Positions 1 to 11,164 of a stretch of DNA of 45,839 bases are shown here, piece after piece; position 1 is the first letter of the stretch; each line of letters opens with the position of its first letter. A model generated the notes under the pieces. The model was not told where the DNA came from. It saw nothing but the letters and a program-made list of their open reading frames with translations, and searched no databases. The stretch comes from Coprinopsis marcescibilis (taxonomy: Eukaryota > Basidiomycota > Agaricomycetes > Agaricales > Psathyrellaceae): positions 1-45,839 of the forward strand of contig ML210368.1 in NCBI GenBank assembly GCA_004369085.1, given 5' to 3'. A program made the position numbers and the translations under genes.

Positions 1-37
1 TATAGATATCTAATATGCATCTGACATCACAACAATC

Positions 38-805
38 ATGGCCTCTGGATTTCCCCCAAACGACTTTATCATCCTCTCCCTCGGCTGCTCCCGCGTGCTC
101 GATGTCAAGAATTGCGACACGGACGACGGAACCGAGCTCATATTGTGCCCCTCCAAGGAGCGAACCCTCGATGAAAGTGAGCACTTGGCAAGTGTCGACG
201 TCAATTGCAGTTAACCAGTATTACCCTCGATCTGTCTGATCAGGCCTAAGAAACCCATGGAACAACAACCAAGTCTTCTTCATCGACGAGTTTGGTTGTT
301 TAGCTTCTAAGCATTCTGGGCATCCGATCGATATCGAAGGTGCGCACACACACAGTATCTCGGTCCCAATGAACGTGCTGTTAAACACTGTGCTGCAGAG
401 GACCGTGTGGTGATCCGCCATAGAGACCCAGACGACGATTATCCCTTCCCGATATTCTCCTACAACACAGAAACAAAAGAGATCACCGTGGAAGTGGAAT
501 TGGAGCCCGAATCCGGGGAACCAGATGAAGATCTTCGAGAGACATATATCCTTACATCGATCCCCAAACGCAATCCTCGAGTCAATTTCGCAAGCGGCTC
601 CAGTGCCATTGTACCACCAAACGGATCCTTCGCTGACCAGACCACAGAATCTTCGAATCGTAAATTCTCCCAAGGCGAAGAAGCGGAGGTAGACGACTCG
701 CTGGAGTGGATCAGACGTGTTAAGATAGCCGAGAACACTGAAGCAACCAACGAGAAGGAGAGGAAGAGGAGGACTTGGGCTATTCTTCCTTTAACCAGTG
801 CGTAG
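38..805 (+). CDS. Ricin-B-like beta-trefoil protein, copy 1
   Basis: Three exons, 38..176, 244..339 and 399..805, give 213 residues. The first exon ends GATGAAA before GTGAGC; both introns are short and frame-consistent, and exon lengths match those of the copy at 8790-9576. The protein starts MASGFPPNDF and carries two recognisable trefoil-like units. The first holds SRVLDVKN followed by DDGTELIL. The second holds NNQVFFIDEFGCLASKHSGH and IDIEG, which resembles the NQ-x-(W/F)-x-x-D-x-G-x-L-x-SK-x-SG pattern of ricin-B lectin repeats. After the trefoil comes an acidic stretch and a basic C-terminal segment (EWIRRVK ... RRTWAILPL). There is no signal peptide, so a cytosolic location is likely. 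Sugar binding is inferred from fold only; no enzymatic or toxin domain is attached. It is a close paralogue of 8790-9576 (about four in five residues identical over the first two exons). Function unknown. Confidence 0.82.
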
Positions 806-891
806 AGAAACCGATAATGACATGCGCAAACTATAAACTACACCATGGTACAAATGAAAGCAACTTCTAGCAACCCATCGAATTCGAAAAT

Positions 892-2483
892 TTACTTAAG
901 CTGAAAAGTCGAGACAGTTAGCATTGCGAAGGGAGTGAAGGGGGTGGAGGTACTCACGTTCTTTCCATCAACCCACTTCTTGCCGTCAATTTCGAGATCC
1001 CAAGCAAGGGCACCTTCGAAGAAGGCCTTGTCCTCGGGCTTGGAAAGGTCGAGCTTGGTGAAGCTGTAGGATTCCCAATCGGGGGCAACGTTCACGACAG
1101 GGACGATGTCCTGTCCACGGGCAATGATGGCACCAGTGATGATGCTGTTGTTGGCCTCGCCAAGGACACCAACCGAGGCGAAGATGTATTTGCGGGCTGC
1201 CTCCAAACGGTTGAAGAAACCTCCAACCTGGTTGGAAGACATGAAAATTTGGGTCAACTCGTCGTTGTACTTGAAATCAACACGCCAGGTGGAGTATCCC
1301 TCGGGATCGTTGCTGAAAAAGCGGAGTGAGTCAAACTTATCTTTTTTTTAAAAGAAACGAGTATGCTTACTGCTGGTAGAACCACTCAAGGGCACCATCT
1401 GCGCCGCGAGTCTCCTTGTTGGAGTATGCTCGCTTCCAGTCTTCGAGGTTTAGGGTCGACTTGGGAAGGTCATCAAGGGGGTTCTTCTCCTTGGGGGCAG
1501 CGGGGACAGCAGGCTCATCGTCATCGTCATCAGCAGCAACCTCCTTCTTGGCGGCCTTAGCAGCCTTGGGGGCAGCGGGTGCGGCAGGGGCCTTGGCCTT
1601 GGCCTCCTTAGCGGGGGGGACGAATTGCAGACCTTTCTCGACGTAGTTGATAGGGCCGACAATATCCTTGAACTTGGGCTGGTTAACGATAGTTTCGAGG
1701 TGGCGAATGACGTTTGGGAGTTTAGTGCGAACGGCAGCATCGATGGTTGAGCTGACACCCTTTTGGATGAGGACGGCGACCCAGACATCGGCCAGGGTGA
1801 TGCGTTCACCGACGAGGAAGGTTTGGGTTGAAAGGTGGGCCTCAAGAGTGTTCAAGCCACGGGCTTGGCGCTCCAAGAAGGCGGTGTGGGCCTAAAACAG
1901 AAAGGTTAAGGTTTTTGCTCAAGTTTGACGAGGTTTCGATACATACCGGCTTGTTGTAAGGAAGGACACCGCTGGTGATGGTGCGAATGAGGTCGGTAAA
2001 CAAATCGACTTCGTGTTCGATGAAGTGAACCCATTGGTCGACCAAAGCAGCGTCTTCTGAGCTGTTTCCGAGCAAACCAGAGTTGGGGGCAAGGGTGGCG
2101 ACTTTACAAAGAACAAGTCAGAACCACATTATGTCTTGGATAGGGCCCAGGATACGATCGATTAGATAACTGATAAGAGTAACTCACTGTAGCGAGCGAT
2201 GGGGGCACTCTCGAAGAGCTTGAAGCCATCGGCACCCTCCCAAGCCGGAATCTTTCCGTGGGGGAACTTGGAAAGGAACTCAGACTTCTTGTTGTCAACG
2301 TAGTGCTCGTAGCTTTCAGGCAAAGCGATCTCAACGCCACCATAGGCAGCGAGTGCCCGAATCTAATCAGCCAATATTAAGTGATTAGGAAGGTTTTAGA
2401 AGTCTAATGGCACCCAAAGCGTAACTTACGGCCTTGCCCTTCCATTGAGCGTCAACGGTCCAGAGAGTTCCTGCGGGTGCCAT
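892..2483 (-). CDS. EEF1G: Translation elongation factor 1-gamma (eEF1B gamma)
   Basis: Six exons on the complement: 2430..2483, 2188..2362, 1947..2101, 1371..1891, 958..1312 and 892..900, giving 422 residues, normal for the family. The last exon is only 9 nt and encodes the terminal Leu-Lys-stop after GKKWVDGKN; the intron before it has a TGCTAAC branch site. Residues 4-85 form a GST-N-like domain (MAPAGTLWTVDAQWKGKA start) and about 90-215 the GST-C-like domain. Residues 220-265 are an Ala/Lys/Pro linker with a run of five Asp, and about 265-422 are the conserved EF1G C-terminal domain (NLEDWKRAYSN, EWFYQH split by an intron, FMSSNQVGGFF). It is the structural subunit of the eEF1B exchange complex that recharges eEF1A with GTP. 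The leader just before the ATG is pyrimidine-rich (about 2503-2523, read on the minus strand), as in many highly expressed fungal genes. Confidence 0.97.
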
Positions 2484-2906
2484 CTTTTTGTCGGTGAACG
2501 ATGAGGGAGAGGGAAAAGAAGAATTTTTGGAGAATCTTTAAATCTAATCGCAATTTCATCACGTTCACGTGCTGACATTAGGGTGGGCCGTGTGTACTGG
2601 AGGTGAGTCAGTCACAGAAACTGCTCAACTAGTAAGGATAAACCTCTAGAGCCCCAATAGACAACGTCACATCGTCTCCTTGCAGCGAGAACAGGGCCAC
2701 TGCCCTCATTTGCAAGTATATAATTCTAAGCTCCTCAAGACATTCAAACCGGGGCCGTAACGGATGTAATTCTTGGCGCCCGCAGCGCATTTAGTAATTA
2801 TATCTCACGCCGTCTGGGCGCCCAGGTATGTAGGCACTGCCTAACCTTGCTAAGCGGTGACAACGACGACTGCGACGACAACGACGACAACGACGACAAC
2901 GATAGT
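2484..2906. promoter_or_regulatory. Divergent promoter between EF1-gamma and AKR1
   Basis: This 423-bp gap separates two start codons pointing away from each other, so it must hold both promoters. On the EF1-gamma side there is a pyrimidine-rich leader. Further in are a CACGTG-centred stretch (near 2564-2573) and a GC-rich patch (near 2776-2826). On the AKR1 side, exact copies of a 9-mer lie just upstream of the start. No TATA box can be placed with confidence. Confidence 0.6.
2874..2900 (+). repeat. GACGACAAC nonamer, three exact copies
   Basis: Three exact tandem copies of GACGACAAC lie immediately before the AKR1 start at 2907, inside a longer degenerate GAC/AAC run from about 2859. The run is in frame with the AKR1 start and open upstream, so it would encode Asp/Asn if translation began earlier. 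No in-frame ATG was found upstream, so it is treated as leader sequence. Confidence 0.8.
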
Positions 2907-5423
2907 ATGGACGACTTTGTCCCCGCAAAATCCCAGCCATCAACCTCGCTGGTCAACATAGAGCCGGCGAGCGCCGCCGCATTCTCTCAGCCACCTGCCA
3001 GTAACAGTAACAATAACGACAATGGCGTAAGTCTGAACATTGTGCTCAAGAGTTTAACAGATGCTGACGGTTTGGGACATTTGGTAGATGAATGTCTTTG
3101 TTGCTGCGCAGCGAGGAGATGTCCAGCAACTCAAGCTCCTCATCGAATCTGGTCAGGCTCAAGCAACAGACAGAGACGGCCAAAATGTCACCCCTCTGCA
3201 CTGGGCTGCAATTAATGCTCATGTTGCGGCATGTCGCTATCTCCTAGAGCAAGGTGCCGATGTCGATGCGCTTGGTGGAGACCTTGTTGCTACACCTATG
3301 CAGTGGGCAGCTCGCAACGGATACCTCTACATTATTCAGCTACTCATCGCACACAATGCCGACCCCAATATCACAGATTCGCAAGGATACAATACCCTGC
3401 ACCTAGTAACCCACTCCTCGTCGATCATGCCTTTGCTTTATCTGCTTCACCAACCTATCAACGTGGACTCGAGGGATTCCCAGGGGCACACGTCTCTAAT
3501 GTGGGCAGCTTACCAGGGGGACGCTCTCTCCGTCGACTTGCTTTTGCGACACGGTGCCAGCACAAACACCAAAGACGATGCTGGCTTGACACCTTTGCAT
3601 TGGGCCGTGGTGCGGGGGAACAGAGTCTGCATACGTCGGCTGATCGAAAAGGGCGCAGATCTCAATGCCAAAGACGGTGAAGATCGCACACCAAGAGACA
3701 TGGCCGTAGAACTCAAGAGTCTTGGCGCCTGGAAGCGTGCGCTCGAGGAAGGCGGCATGAACGAGTACGGCGTCAAGAGGGGACCACCTTTCAGCGAACG
3801 CAACACCAAAATCGCCATATTTCTTGTACCCATATTCTTCTTCTGGATCATATTCATGGTCCTCGCTATCCTCCCATGGTATACGGGCATTTTGCTCGCA
3901 TTGGCAGCGTTCTTTGGGATGCATCATGTACGTTTCAACCGTCGTCCAACCTACGAGGCTGACATTCTGCGCAGATCGTGACCCGAGTACTGCTCAATCG
4001 AGCAACATACACGGACGCTGTCACTCAGTCACCCTACTTTGCTGGGATTATCACTGCCTCCATCATCTGGGTTGTGTACGCCTGGGTTACGCGGTTGTTA
4101 CAACAACGTGAGTTCGACCCAAAGAAATGATCTCCACGACAGCTGATGGATGGGCGCAGATGCAGAATCACATCCTATTGGTCACTTGTTCTTCGCGCTT
4201 TCGGTTGGTCTCTGCGCGTACAACTTCTTCCGTGCAATCACTCTAGATCCTGGTACATGTCCGAAACCATCGAGCGATGAGGAACTCAAGCAGGTAAGTC
4301 CGCAAATCTGAGATTTTGGGGACAAAAGTTGACAACGGATCACAGATCATTGAAGACCTTGCGAGTGAAGGTCGCCTGAACGGACAGACATTCTGCATCC
4401 AATGCATGGCCCGTAAGCCGTTACGATCGAAGCATTGCCGTGTCTGCGACAAATGCGTTGCCCGAAGCGACCAGTATGTATGCCCAGTTGCCCGTGTTTA
4501 CCCTGTTCTAATTAAATTTAGCCACTGCCCTTGGGTATGGAATTGCGTGGGATCGAACAACCACCGCCAGTTCCTTCTGTTTGTGCTGACTCTAGTTGTC
4601 GGCATCGTCTTGTTTGATTACCTCACATATGCCTGTAAGTGTTTGTTCTCTACGGAGGGATTGAAACACAGGTTAATCAACCCCTTCAGACTACGCTGGA
4701 GCGCCTTTGCCGACCAACCCCGCCGAGATCTCGCCGTCGTGCCCACTGCCCCTGGAGGCCTGCGCCATCACGAGTTACGACTCGTTCCTAATCTCTGTGG
4801 CCATTTGGGCTACTCTCCAACTTACGTGGACGTCTCTTCTGCTCGGCTCGCAGCTGTGGCAGGTCGCCAGGCAGATGACAACGTTGGAGGTGTCCAATCT
4901 CGGGCGTTATGGATTCATGGGCGGGCGCGGTGGTGCTTCGCTTACCGGCCAGATGGGCCACCGCCAGAACCGGTTCACGGCGAACCAACTACCCGGCGTG
5001 GACAGCGAGGACGCGTCTTTGGCTGGCGGAGAGGTCTCAGGCGGTGCACACTCCCATCGCCGCGGTGGGTTCTTGATGAACCTGCTTGGGTTCGATAGGT
5101 TCACCAAAGGCAAGGCGGTGGATGGCCTCACCCGGGCAAGCAAGGCGAGCAATCCATTTGACCTTGGCGTGGTGTCCAACTGCAAGGACTTTTGGAGCAA
5201 CGGCAAAGAGCTGGGGGTGGAGTACGATAAGCTGTATGATGTGCCGCTGGAGGGCTTCAGAGAGGCCAAGGCTAGGAGGAACGAGGAGGAGCAAGGGGAA
5301 CTACCGGGTGGTAGTACTGGCCTAAGGAAGAGTGGAACCCCGAGAACTGGGTTGTTTATGGGCCTCACTTCGCCGTTTAGGAGTGCGAATAGGTCTGGCT
5401 ACGAACCTGTCAGTCAGGTTTGA
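2907..5423 (+). CDS. AKR1: Ankyrin-repeat DHHC protein S-palmitoyltransferase
   Basis: Seven exons, 2907..3026, 3088..3927, 3975..4107, 4160..4293, 4346..4473, 4522..4634 and 4690..5423, give 733 residues, normal for AKR1. Residues 41-260 hold about six ankyrin repeats ([38 protein letters not shown]). Hydrophobic segments follow at about 280-318 and in exons 3, 4, 6 and 7. The cysteine-rich domain begins [15 protein letters not shown]; the catalytic motif D451-H452-H453-C454 is reassembled exactly across an intron and is followed by [12 protein letters not shown]. The enzyme transfers palmitate from acyl-CoA, through the DHHC cysteine, to cysteines of substrate proteins at Golgi or endosomal membranes. 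In yeast Akr1 substrates include casein kinases, and its ankyrin repeats also dampen pheromone signalling; substrates here are unknown. The start at 2907 is the first in-frame ATG; an earlier ATG at 2828 is followed directly by a stop. Confidence 0.95.
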
Positions 5424-5718
5424 GCTTAGGATGATGTATTATTTATAGCCTTTATGCCTCGATTTTTTAATGATGGAGAATTTAGATACCAACCAGTTGG
5501 TGGATGCTGATTCTTATGACTGCTCCAAGTTTATGACTAGTGTAATTTGTACTTCTAACTACCCATTTTTGAGATATACAGTGCCACTTGTCAGGTCTTA
5601 ACTGATCAACCTCCGGATAAGCCAAGTTGGTACCGAATGACATCATTCATGCAGGTTCTTCCTGACCTCCATCCTCTACGCATCACCCTAACTTGACTGT
5701 ACCACTACAGCACTGGGA

Positions 5719-8174
5719 ATGTATACAGAGCTCGCTTCTATCCCGATACCAGATGGTGGCCAATTCATCGGTCGAGATTCACACTGTGAGTAGGAAAATC
5801 AGCGCAGTAACATTTGGCTGCGTCCAGGAGCGACACAGAGACATCTAACATCTCGACATAAGCCCTGGAGCTGTCTTTCATGGCCAGAGACCATGATTTG
5901 AACACCACCAAGAAGCTGATCAAGACCATCGGAAATTTAGAAGCAGAAAAGCCGTTTGTATCGCCAGCGAATCAAGCAGGTTATCTGGCATCGCTGTACT
6001 CTCCATCTAGCAAACGACGTGTGGTTCTGAAGGACATCAAAGGGGGTGAAGGTAGCGAGACCAAACGCGTTGTAGAGCTGTGGGATGGGGCAACCCAGAC
6101 GTCTTTGGACGTTACGGATAAGCATGGGGTGTTCTACACCGATGGTAAGACCCAAAGACATCGTTACTGTCGCGTGTGCTCACCCGATCTCGATAGATTA
6201 CTTTGGAAGCCTCAGTTTCAACCCAAGTGAAACTGTAATTGTGTACACTGCTGAGGCTAACGCTGTGAAGGACGACCCCCTCTGGAAGTTTCGTCAGCTC
6301 CAGGAGCCCGACTTTGGAGAGGGTCTATCCGGCAAGCGACGACCAACCGCGTTTATCGTCAATTGGCCTGAATCTGACGAGAAACCCTCTATCCGCATAT
6401 TGAATACTCCAACCGGGCTACATCTTGGGCAGTTCGTCTTTTCCAGATCGGCGTCGCAGGCGAATGAGGGGTACGTGCTATACGCGACGGGATACGAAAC
6501 ACAGCTGGATGGTCGCATTCTGGGTGTCAAAGGATGCTTCAACAGGGCATCTGGAATATGGAAAGTAACCACCGCTCCCCAAGGCGAATTGGAATCGATC
6601 GATAGCAGCGTGTTGAAACTCACTGCTCCAGAGATCTCATGCAGATCTCCCCGAGTCATTGAGCGCGATGGGAAGGACCTCGTCCTCTTCCTGTCTTGTG
6701 TATCTGGTGGACCCCATGTCACAACTTCAAGTTTGCTTGCGTGGTCACAGCCTGGAAATGATGCTGGAGGGGAGGTGAAGCAGCTTGTTGCGGTGGTCCA
6801 GGAACCTGAGGCAGATAGGTTCCCTGGGTTGTATCCTCCATACAACCTACCCGCCGTGCCTTATCTTTCCAAGTCAGGAGCAATCGTCGTCTCGTCGCAT
6901 GTGGGCTCGAGAACAGTTGTCGTCTTCCTCTCTCTGGACGGATCGCGATTGGTTTGGGATCCTCAGGAGAGCCAGCAGGGTCTGTACAGCTGGTCAGTAT
7001 TGGCTACAGATGGTAGATCCAAGGTCCTGTGCTGGCGTAGCTCGCCTTCCGTCCCATACGAAGTAGGCTTGCTAGAGGTCCAGGATCTGACCAGTGTCAA
7101 GTGGAGACCTATCGATACTCCACTTCTCACTCAAAAAAGTGAGTCTCTAAACTACTATTGATTAGATGGCTACTTATTTCAGCCCTAGTTTCCAAAGCGT
7201 TAAGCTCGATTCAGACCTCGATCCATCAAATATTGAAAGCTGCACCGACGGAAGTCATCGTCGTGCAGTCGTCGAGCAGCAAACGTGATGATGGAAAGCC
7301 TGCGCCTTGTGTTCTGGTTCCTCATGGTGGACCTCACGCGACGACAACGACCGCGTTCAGCGCGTCAACGATAGCACTTGCACTTGAAGGGTGTAAGTGA
7401 TCCCCGAAAGCTCTGCCAGAAATTCAATAACATCGATTTAGATACTCTTGCTTTGCCCAATTATACAGGAAGCTTGGGATATGGCGAAGCTGCAATCCAT
7501 GCACTGGTCACTGGTCGATGTGGACGAAGAGATGTAGACGATTGTATCGCCTCTCTGGACTATCTCGTTGATAAGGGATTAGCAGAGGAAGGTCCTGGAA
7601 GGGTTTTCGTCATGGGAGGTAGTCATGGAGGATTCCTGTCTGCGCACCGTATGTGACTCTACTACTTTACCGTGCGATCTGACATACTGAACGTACATTC
7701 TCAGTTATTGGCCAATTCCCAGACAAATTCTCAGCAGCAGTGATGCGCAACCCCGTTATCTCAGTGGGCGAAATTTCAACAACCGACATACCTGACTGGT
7801 ACTTTGCAGAGTTTGGCTTCCCTTACCCTGTGCGTTCGTCTCAACTCCACGCAACGGGGCTGCAGCCAAGCAGCATTTTGGGGCAGGATGCGATCCCGCC
7901 GATCATGACGGGTCCAGTCTTCAGTCAGTTACAGACCGTCTCCCCGATACACCACGTCAATGATGTCAAATCACCCGTGTTGTTGTTTGTTGGGCTTGTA
8001 GATCGGAGGGTTGCGCCCACGCATGGAATAGAGTATTACCACGCGCTGAAGGCGAGGGGGAAGGAGGTGGAAGTGTTTACGTTCCCGAATGATAGTCACC
8101 CATTGGAGAGTGTAGAGACTGCAAAGATTTGTTGGGAGCAAGGGAGGGATTGGTTCAATAAACGGAGGCTGTAG
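5719..8174 (+). CDS. APEH: Acylaminoacyl-peptidase-like serine peptidase (prolyl oligopeptidase family S9)
   Basis: Six exons, 5719..5785, 5863..6144, 6197..7138, 7183..7392, 7442..7648 and 7705..8174, give 725 residues, the usual length for acylaminoacyl-peptidase (about 730). The N-terminal two thirds is the beta-propeller part (WKFRQLQEPDFGEGL, GYETQLDGRILGVKGCFN), and the C-terminal third is an alpha/beta hydrolase. The nucleophile elbow GGSHGG places the catalytic serine at 561. Asp669 (GLVDRRV) and His701 (PNDSHPL) complete the triad, and VPHGGPH is the oxyanion-hole loop. Family members remove N-acylated residues from short peptides and may help clear oxidised proteins in the cytosol. 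No signal peptide is seen. The start is the first ATG whose exon splices in frame; joining at the other nearby acceptor (about 5826) would create an immediate stop. The gene follows AKR1 on the same strand after 295 bp, with no sign of a functional link. Confidence 0.93.
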
Positions 8175-8789
8175 TAGGAGGAAGGGCTTTGTGGGAAAAT
8201 CTTACGACGCATAATCTTATAAGTTATATGATGGCCAACCATATTGATGGAAAACTGACAGTCTGTGCGATGAAAGTTGCAATCCCAGCGCTTACTAAAT
8301 CTGAGGCATGCACCTAAGATTCAGGATTCTGACACAGCTGAGGCAGCAATGTTGGCAGCCAAATGGATTTTGCATATGACAGGTCGTAAAATGGCTCATT
8401 TTCGGGACTTGCACAACCTATGTCTGTCACGCTAGATAAGGCAGTCCGGAGGAAAGAAGCTTGGAAAACTCGGAAATCCGAAGTGTATGGAAATTAAAAG
8501 GCTGTTTGACGGCTCCATGTCGCTGATACAGTCCTGCCGAGTCACTCGGGTCCTTCAAGAACTCACAAATAGCTTCTCCAGGAGAGGACCAAGGGAGAAA
8601 TTCCCCCTCGATTACAGTGCTCTGCATAACTTCTTGACTCTGGTGACGCGCCGCGTGACAACTTCAAGCCAAGTGTGAGCAGGCAGGGACCCGAAATATC
8701 ATCGACACCATGCTGGAACTATGAACAGCAAAATTCATAATCATATGGGGGACGTGTATATCACAATACTTTGACGCAGGAGTAGCATA
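8175..8789. other. Convergent intergenic region
   Basis: This is a 615-bp gap between the 3' ends of the peptidase gene and the second beta-trefoil gene. Short open frames occur on both strands, but none has a family resemblance or a supporting splice pattern. It is presumably filled by two 3' untranslated regions and spacer. Confidence 0.6.
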
Positions 8790-9576
8790 CTACGCCTCAG
8801 TGATGAGGGGGAGAATGGCCCAAGTCCTTTTCTTCCTCTCCTTCTCGCTGTTTACCTCCGTGTTCTCGACAGTCTTGACGCGTCTTATCCATTCTAGAGA
8901 ATCGTCTACCTCAGCCTCTTCTCCTTGGGAGTAATGCCGGTAGGAAGACTCCGTTGTTTGGTCAGCAAACGACCCATTTGGCGGGACGATGGCAGTTGAT
9001 CCGCTGGTGAAGGTGACTCGTGGATTTCGCTTCGGTATGGAGGTAAGTATGAATGTTTCTCTGAGGTCTTCTTCTTCTCCGTTTTCCGGCTCCAATTCCA
9101 CCTCTACCGTTATTTCCCTCGTTGTCGGGTTATACGAGAAGACGGGGAAAGGAAAGTCATCATCGCCAGGGTCTCGGTGACGGATTACTAGACGGTCCTC
9201 TGAAAATATAGATGGTGAGATGGTATTTTAGCAGCATTCCCAGGTGTCGTGGGTGGAGAAATTCCCACTGTACCTTCGAGATCGATCAGGTGCCCCGAGC
9301 CCTTTGAAGCTAGGCAACCGAACTCGTCGATGAAGAAGACTTGGCTGTTGTTCCACGGGTTTCGCAGGGCTAATGGGATAAATGTCTAGTCAACTGCAAG
9401 TCTGCAATCAACTGTTGAGGCTACGATGAGAACTTACTTTCATCCAGTGTACGCTCTTTGCATGGAAACAGAATCAGCTCTGTTCCGTCGTCAGAGTCAG
9501 AGTTCTTGACGTCAAGGACACGAGAGCAAGCCAGGGAGAGAATTACGAAGTTGCCTGAAGGAAATCCAGTAGCCAT
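8790..9576 (-). CDS. Ricin-B-like beta-trefoil protein, copy 2
   Basis: Three exons on the complement, 9438..9576, 9274..9369 and 8790..9199, give 214 residues. Exons 1 and 2 are exactly as long as those of copy 1 (139 and 96 nt) and the introns fall at the same codons, so the two genes are clear duplicates. The start is MATGFPSGNF; SRVLDVKN, DDGTELIL and SQVFFIDEFGCLASKGSGH are kept. The acidic segment, LTSIPKRNPRV and the C-terminal EWIRRVK ... RTWAILPL are also kept. It lies in the opposite orientation to copy 1, with EF1-gamma, AKR1 and the peptidase between them. No signal peptide or membrane segment is seen. Carbohydrate binding is possible from the fold but not shown; the amphipathic C-terminal segment suggests a partner-binding role (inference). 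Confidence 0.83.
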
Positions 9577-10325
9577 TGTTGTAGTTGTAGCTGCAGTTGA
9601 AGTTGAGAGACTTGCTGAAGAGAGAAGCTCGGAGCTGTTCGCAGTGGTGCGGCAAATCATTTGTAGTGGTCATGTGGGGTGATTATCTCGGAGCCTTACT
9701 TGAGCACTACCTGTTGGAACAGCCCGGCAACAGATGTTTTTGGACATTTACAGACGTACTGAGGTGCCATGATGGGCGCAGATCGGGCTAGACGGGGACG
9801 ATTCTGATGCCCACTAAGTAGTGGTCCCGTATCCTGTGAACATTGAACGAGCGCTTAAATCCATGACAACGTTGACAGGCCGTTAGCTCGGTGCAACGGG
9901 TTCTGATAGCAATATAACACACGAGATGGGGTCATTTATCTTGCTGAGCACGGCATTTGCTGCATAAAGCCCTGTACAATGGCCGTTTAACTTGACCTTT
10001 GGCCTAAGCCAGGCAAGAAGCAGCACCGCGCGCTGCCACATGCTTAAAGGACCCTGACATGTCATGTAAAGTCGTTGATAAACACTGAGAATGGACATCT
10101 CGGCTAACGTTGAGACCAGATTGAGCTCACGCGCGGGTGTTGCCCATTGCAACCCAATGCTGATATACTACATTTGTGACTCGACCAATAGGAGTATGCA
10201 GAGAGCCCCGTCACGATCACGCATGTTGCAGCTCAGAATTTAATAAGACTAGTACTCAAAATTACCCCCCAAGGTTGGACACTACATACATACATTAATC
10301 TGTTCTGGTGGCCCACGAGTCGTCG
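9577..10325. other. Spacer between two beta-trefoil paralogues
   Basis: This 749-bp gap carries the promoter of copy 2 (just above 9576) and the 3' flank of copy 3. One short open frame on the minus strand around 9883-10152 starts MQWATPARELNLVS, but it has no recognisable family and no splice support. Nothing else stands out. Confidence 0.55.
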
Positions 10326-11164
10326 CTAAGCGCTCCGAAGGGGAATGACCTCCCATGATCGCCGCAATCTCTCTGCATCCGCAACAGTATCTTCACTCTC
10401 TATCCCTGAGATTTTGAGAATTCTGATCCAATCCAGCGAATCGTCCTCAGCTTCACCATCCTGAGGGGTCTGCTGCTCAATAGTCTCCTCTGCTGCGTGA
10501 TCGACGAAGGAGCCGTACGGCGGGAGCAAGGCAGTGGCTAGAGAAGATCCATCGGCAAAGGCGACTCGAGGGTTAGGTTTTGGGTAGTATGTGAGCACGT
10601 AAATCTTGCTGTCGTATAACTGGCCACCCTCTCTCGAGGCCGAGCTTGCTGGGAGTTGAACCGTAATATGTCTCGTATCTGCCACATAAGAGAACTTCGG
10701 GTAGATTTTGCCAGGCTTGAGGGAGTCGAGAACGAGTTGCCCGTCTTGAGTAGAGGCAAGGGAATGCATAGGTTAGACAGCTGAGACCAGCTATAACTTT
10801 GTAAGGTGTCACCTTGAATGTCTACCGCGCTCTTGGACTGCTTCCCAATTAAACTCCCTTGCTCGTCGATGAAGAAAACCTTGACAGAAGCCATAAATCA
10901 GGAATTGGACAGGAATAAGAGTAAGCCTTGCATTGGGAATATACCTGGTTGTCATTCCACCCATCTCTATTACCTAGTCGCATCCTGGCTCAGTGGACAA
11001 GTCATTGAATGGAGAAGTCTCCACTCACCCTCATCCAAAGATCGCTCCTTACATGGGTACAGAATCAGATCCGCTCCGTCTACCGTCCTGCATTTTCTAA
11101 CATCCAATACCCTTGACGATCCTAGGGAGAGGAGAATGAAGTCTCCAATGAGAAAACCGGACAT
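10326..11164 (-). CDS. Ricin-B-like beta-trefoil protein, copy 3 (divergent)
   Basis: Four exons on the complement, 11029..11164, 10945..10973, 10813..10879 and 10326..10744, give 216 residues. The overall plan matches copies 1 and 2: SRVLDVRK, DGADLILYP, NDNQVFFIDEQGSLIGK, a C-terminal DSLDWIR ... and RRSWEVIPLRSA. The sequence has diverged widely, mainly in the middle third. An extra intron (10880..10944) cuts what is one exon in the other copies, exactly between NDNQ and VFFIDE. The acidic block is kept. This looks like an older duplicate than the copy 1/copy 2 pair. The usual SGxx(I/L)D of the second repeat is altered to SKSAVDIQ, so any sugar preference may differ. No catalytic or toxin domain is present; function unknown. 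Confidence 0.78.
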
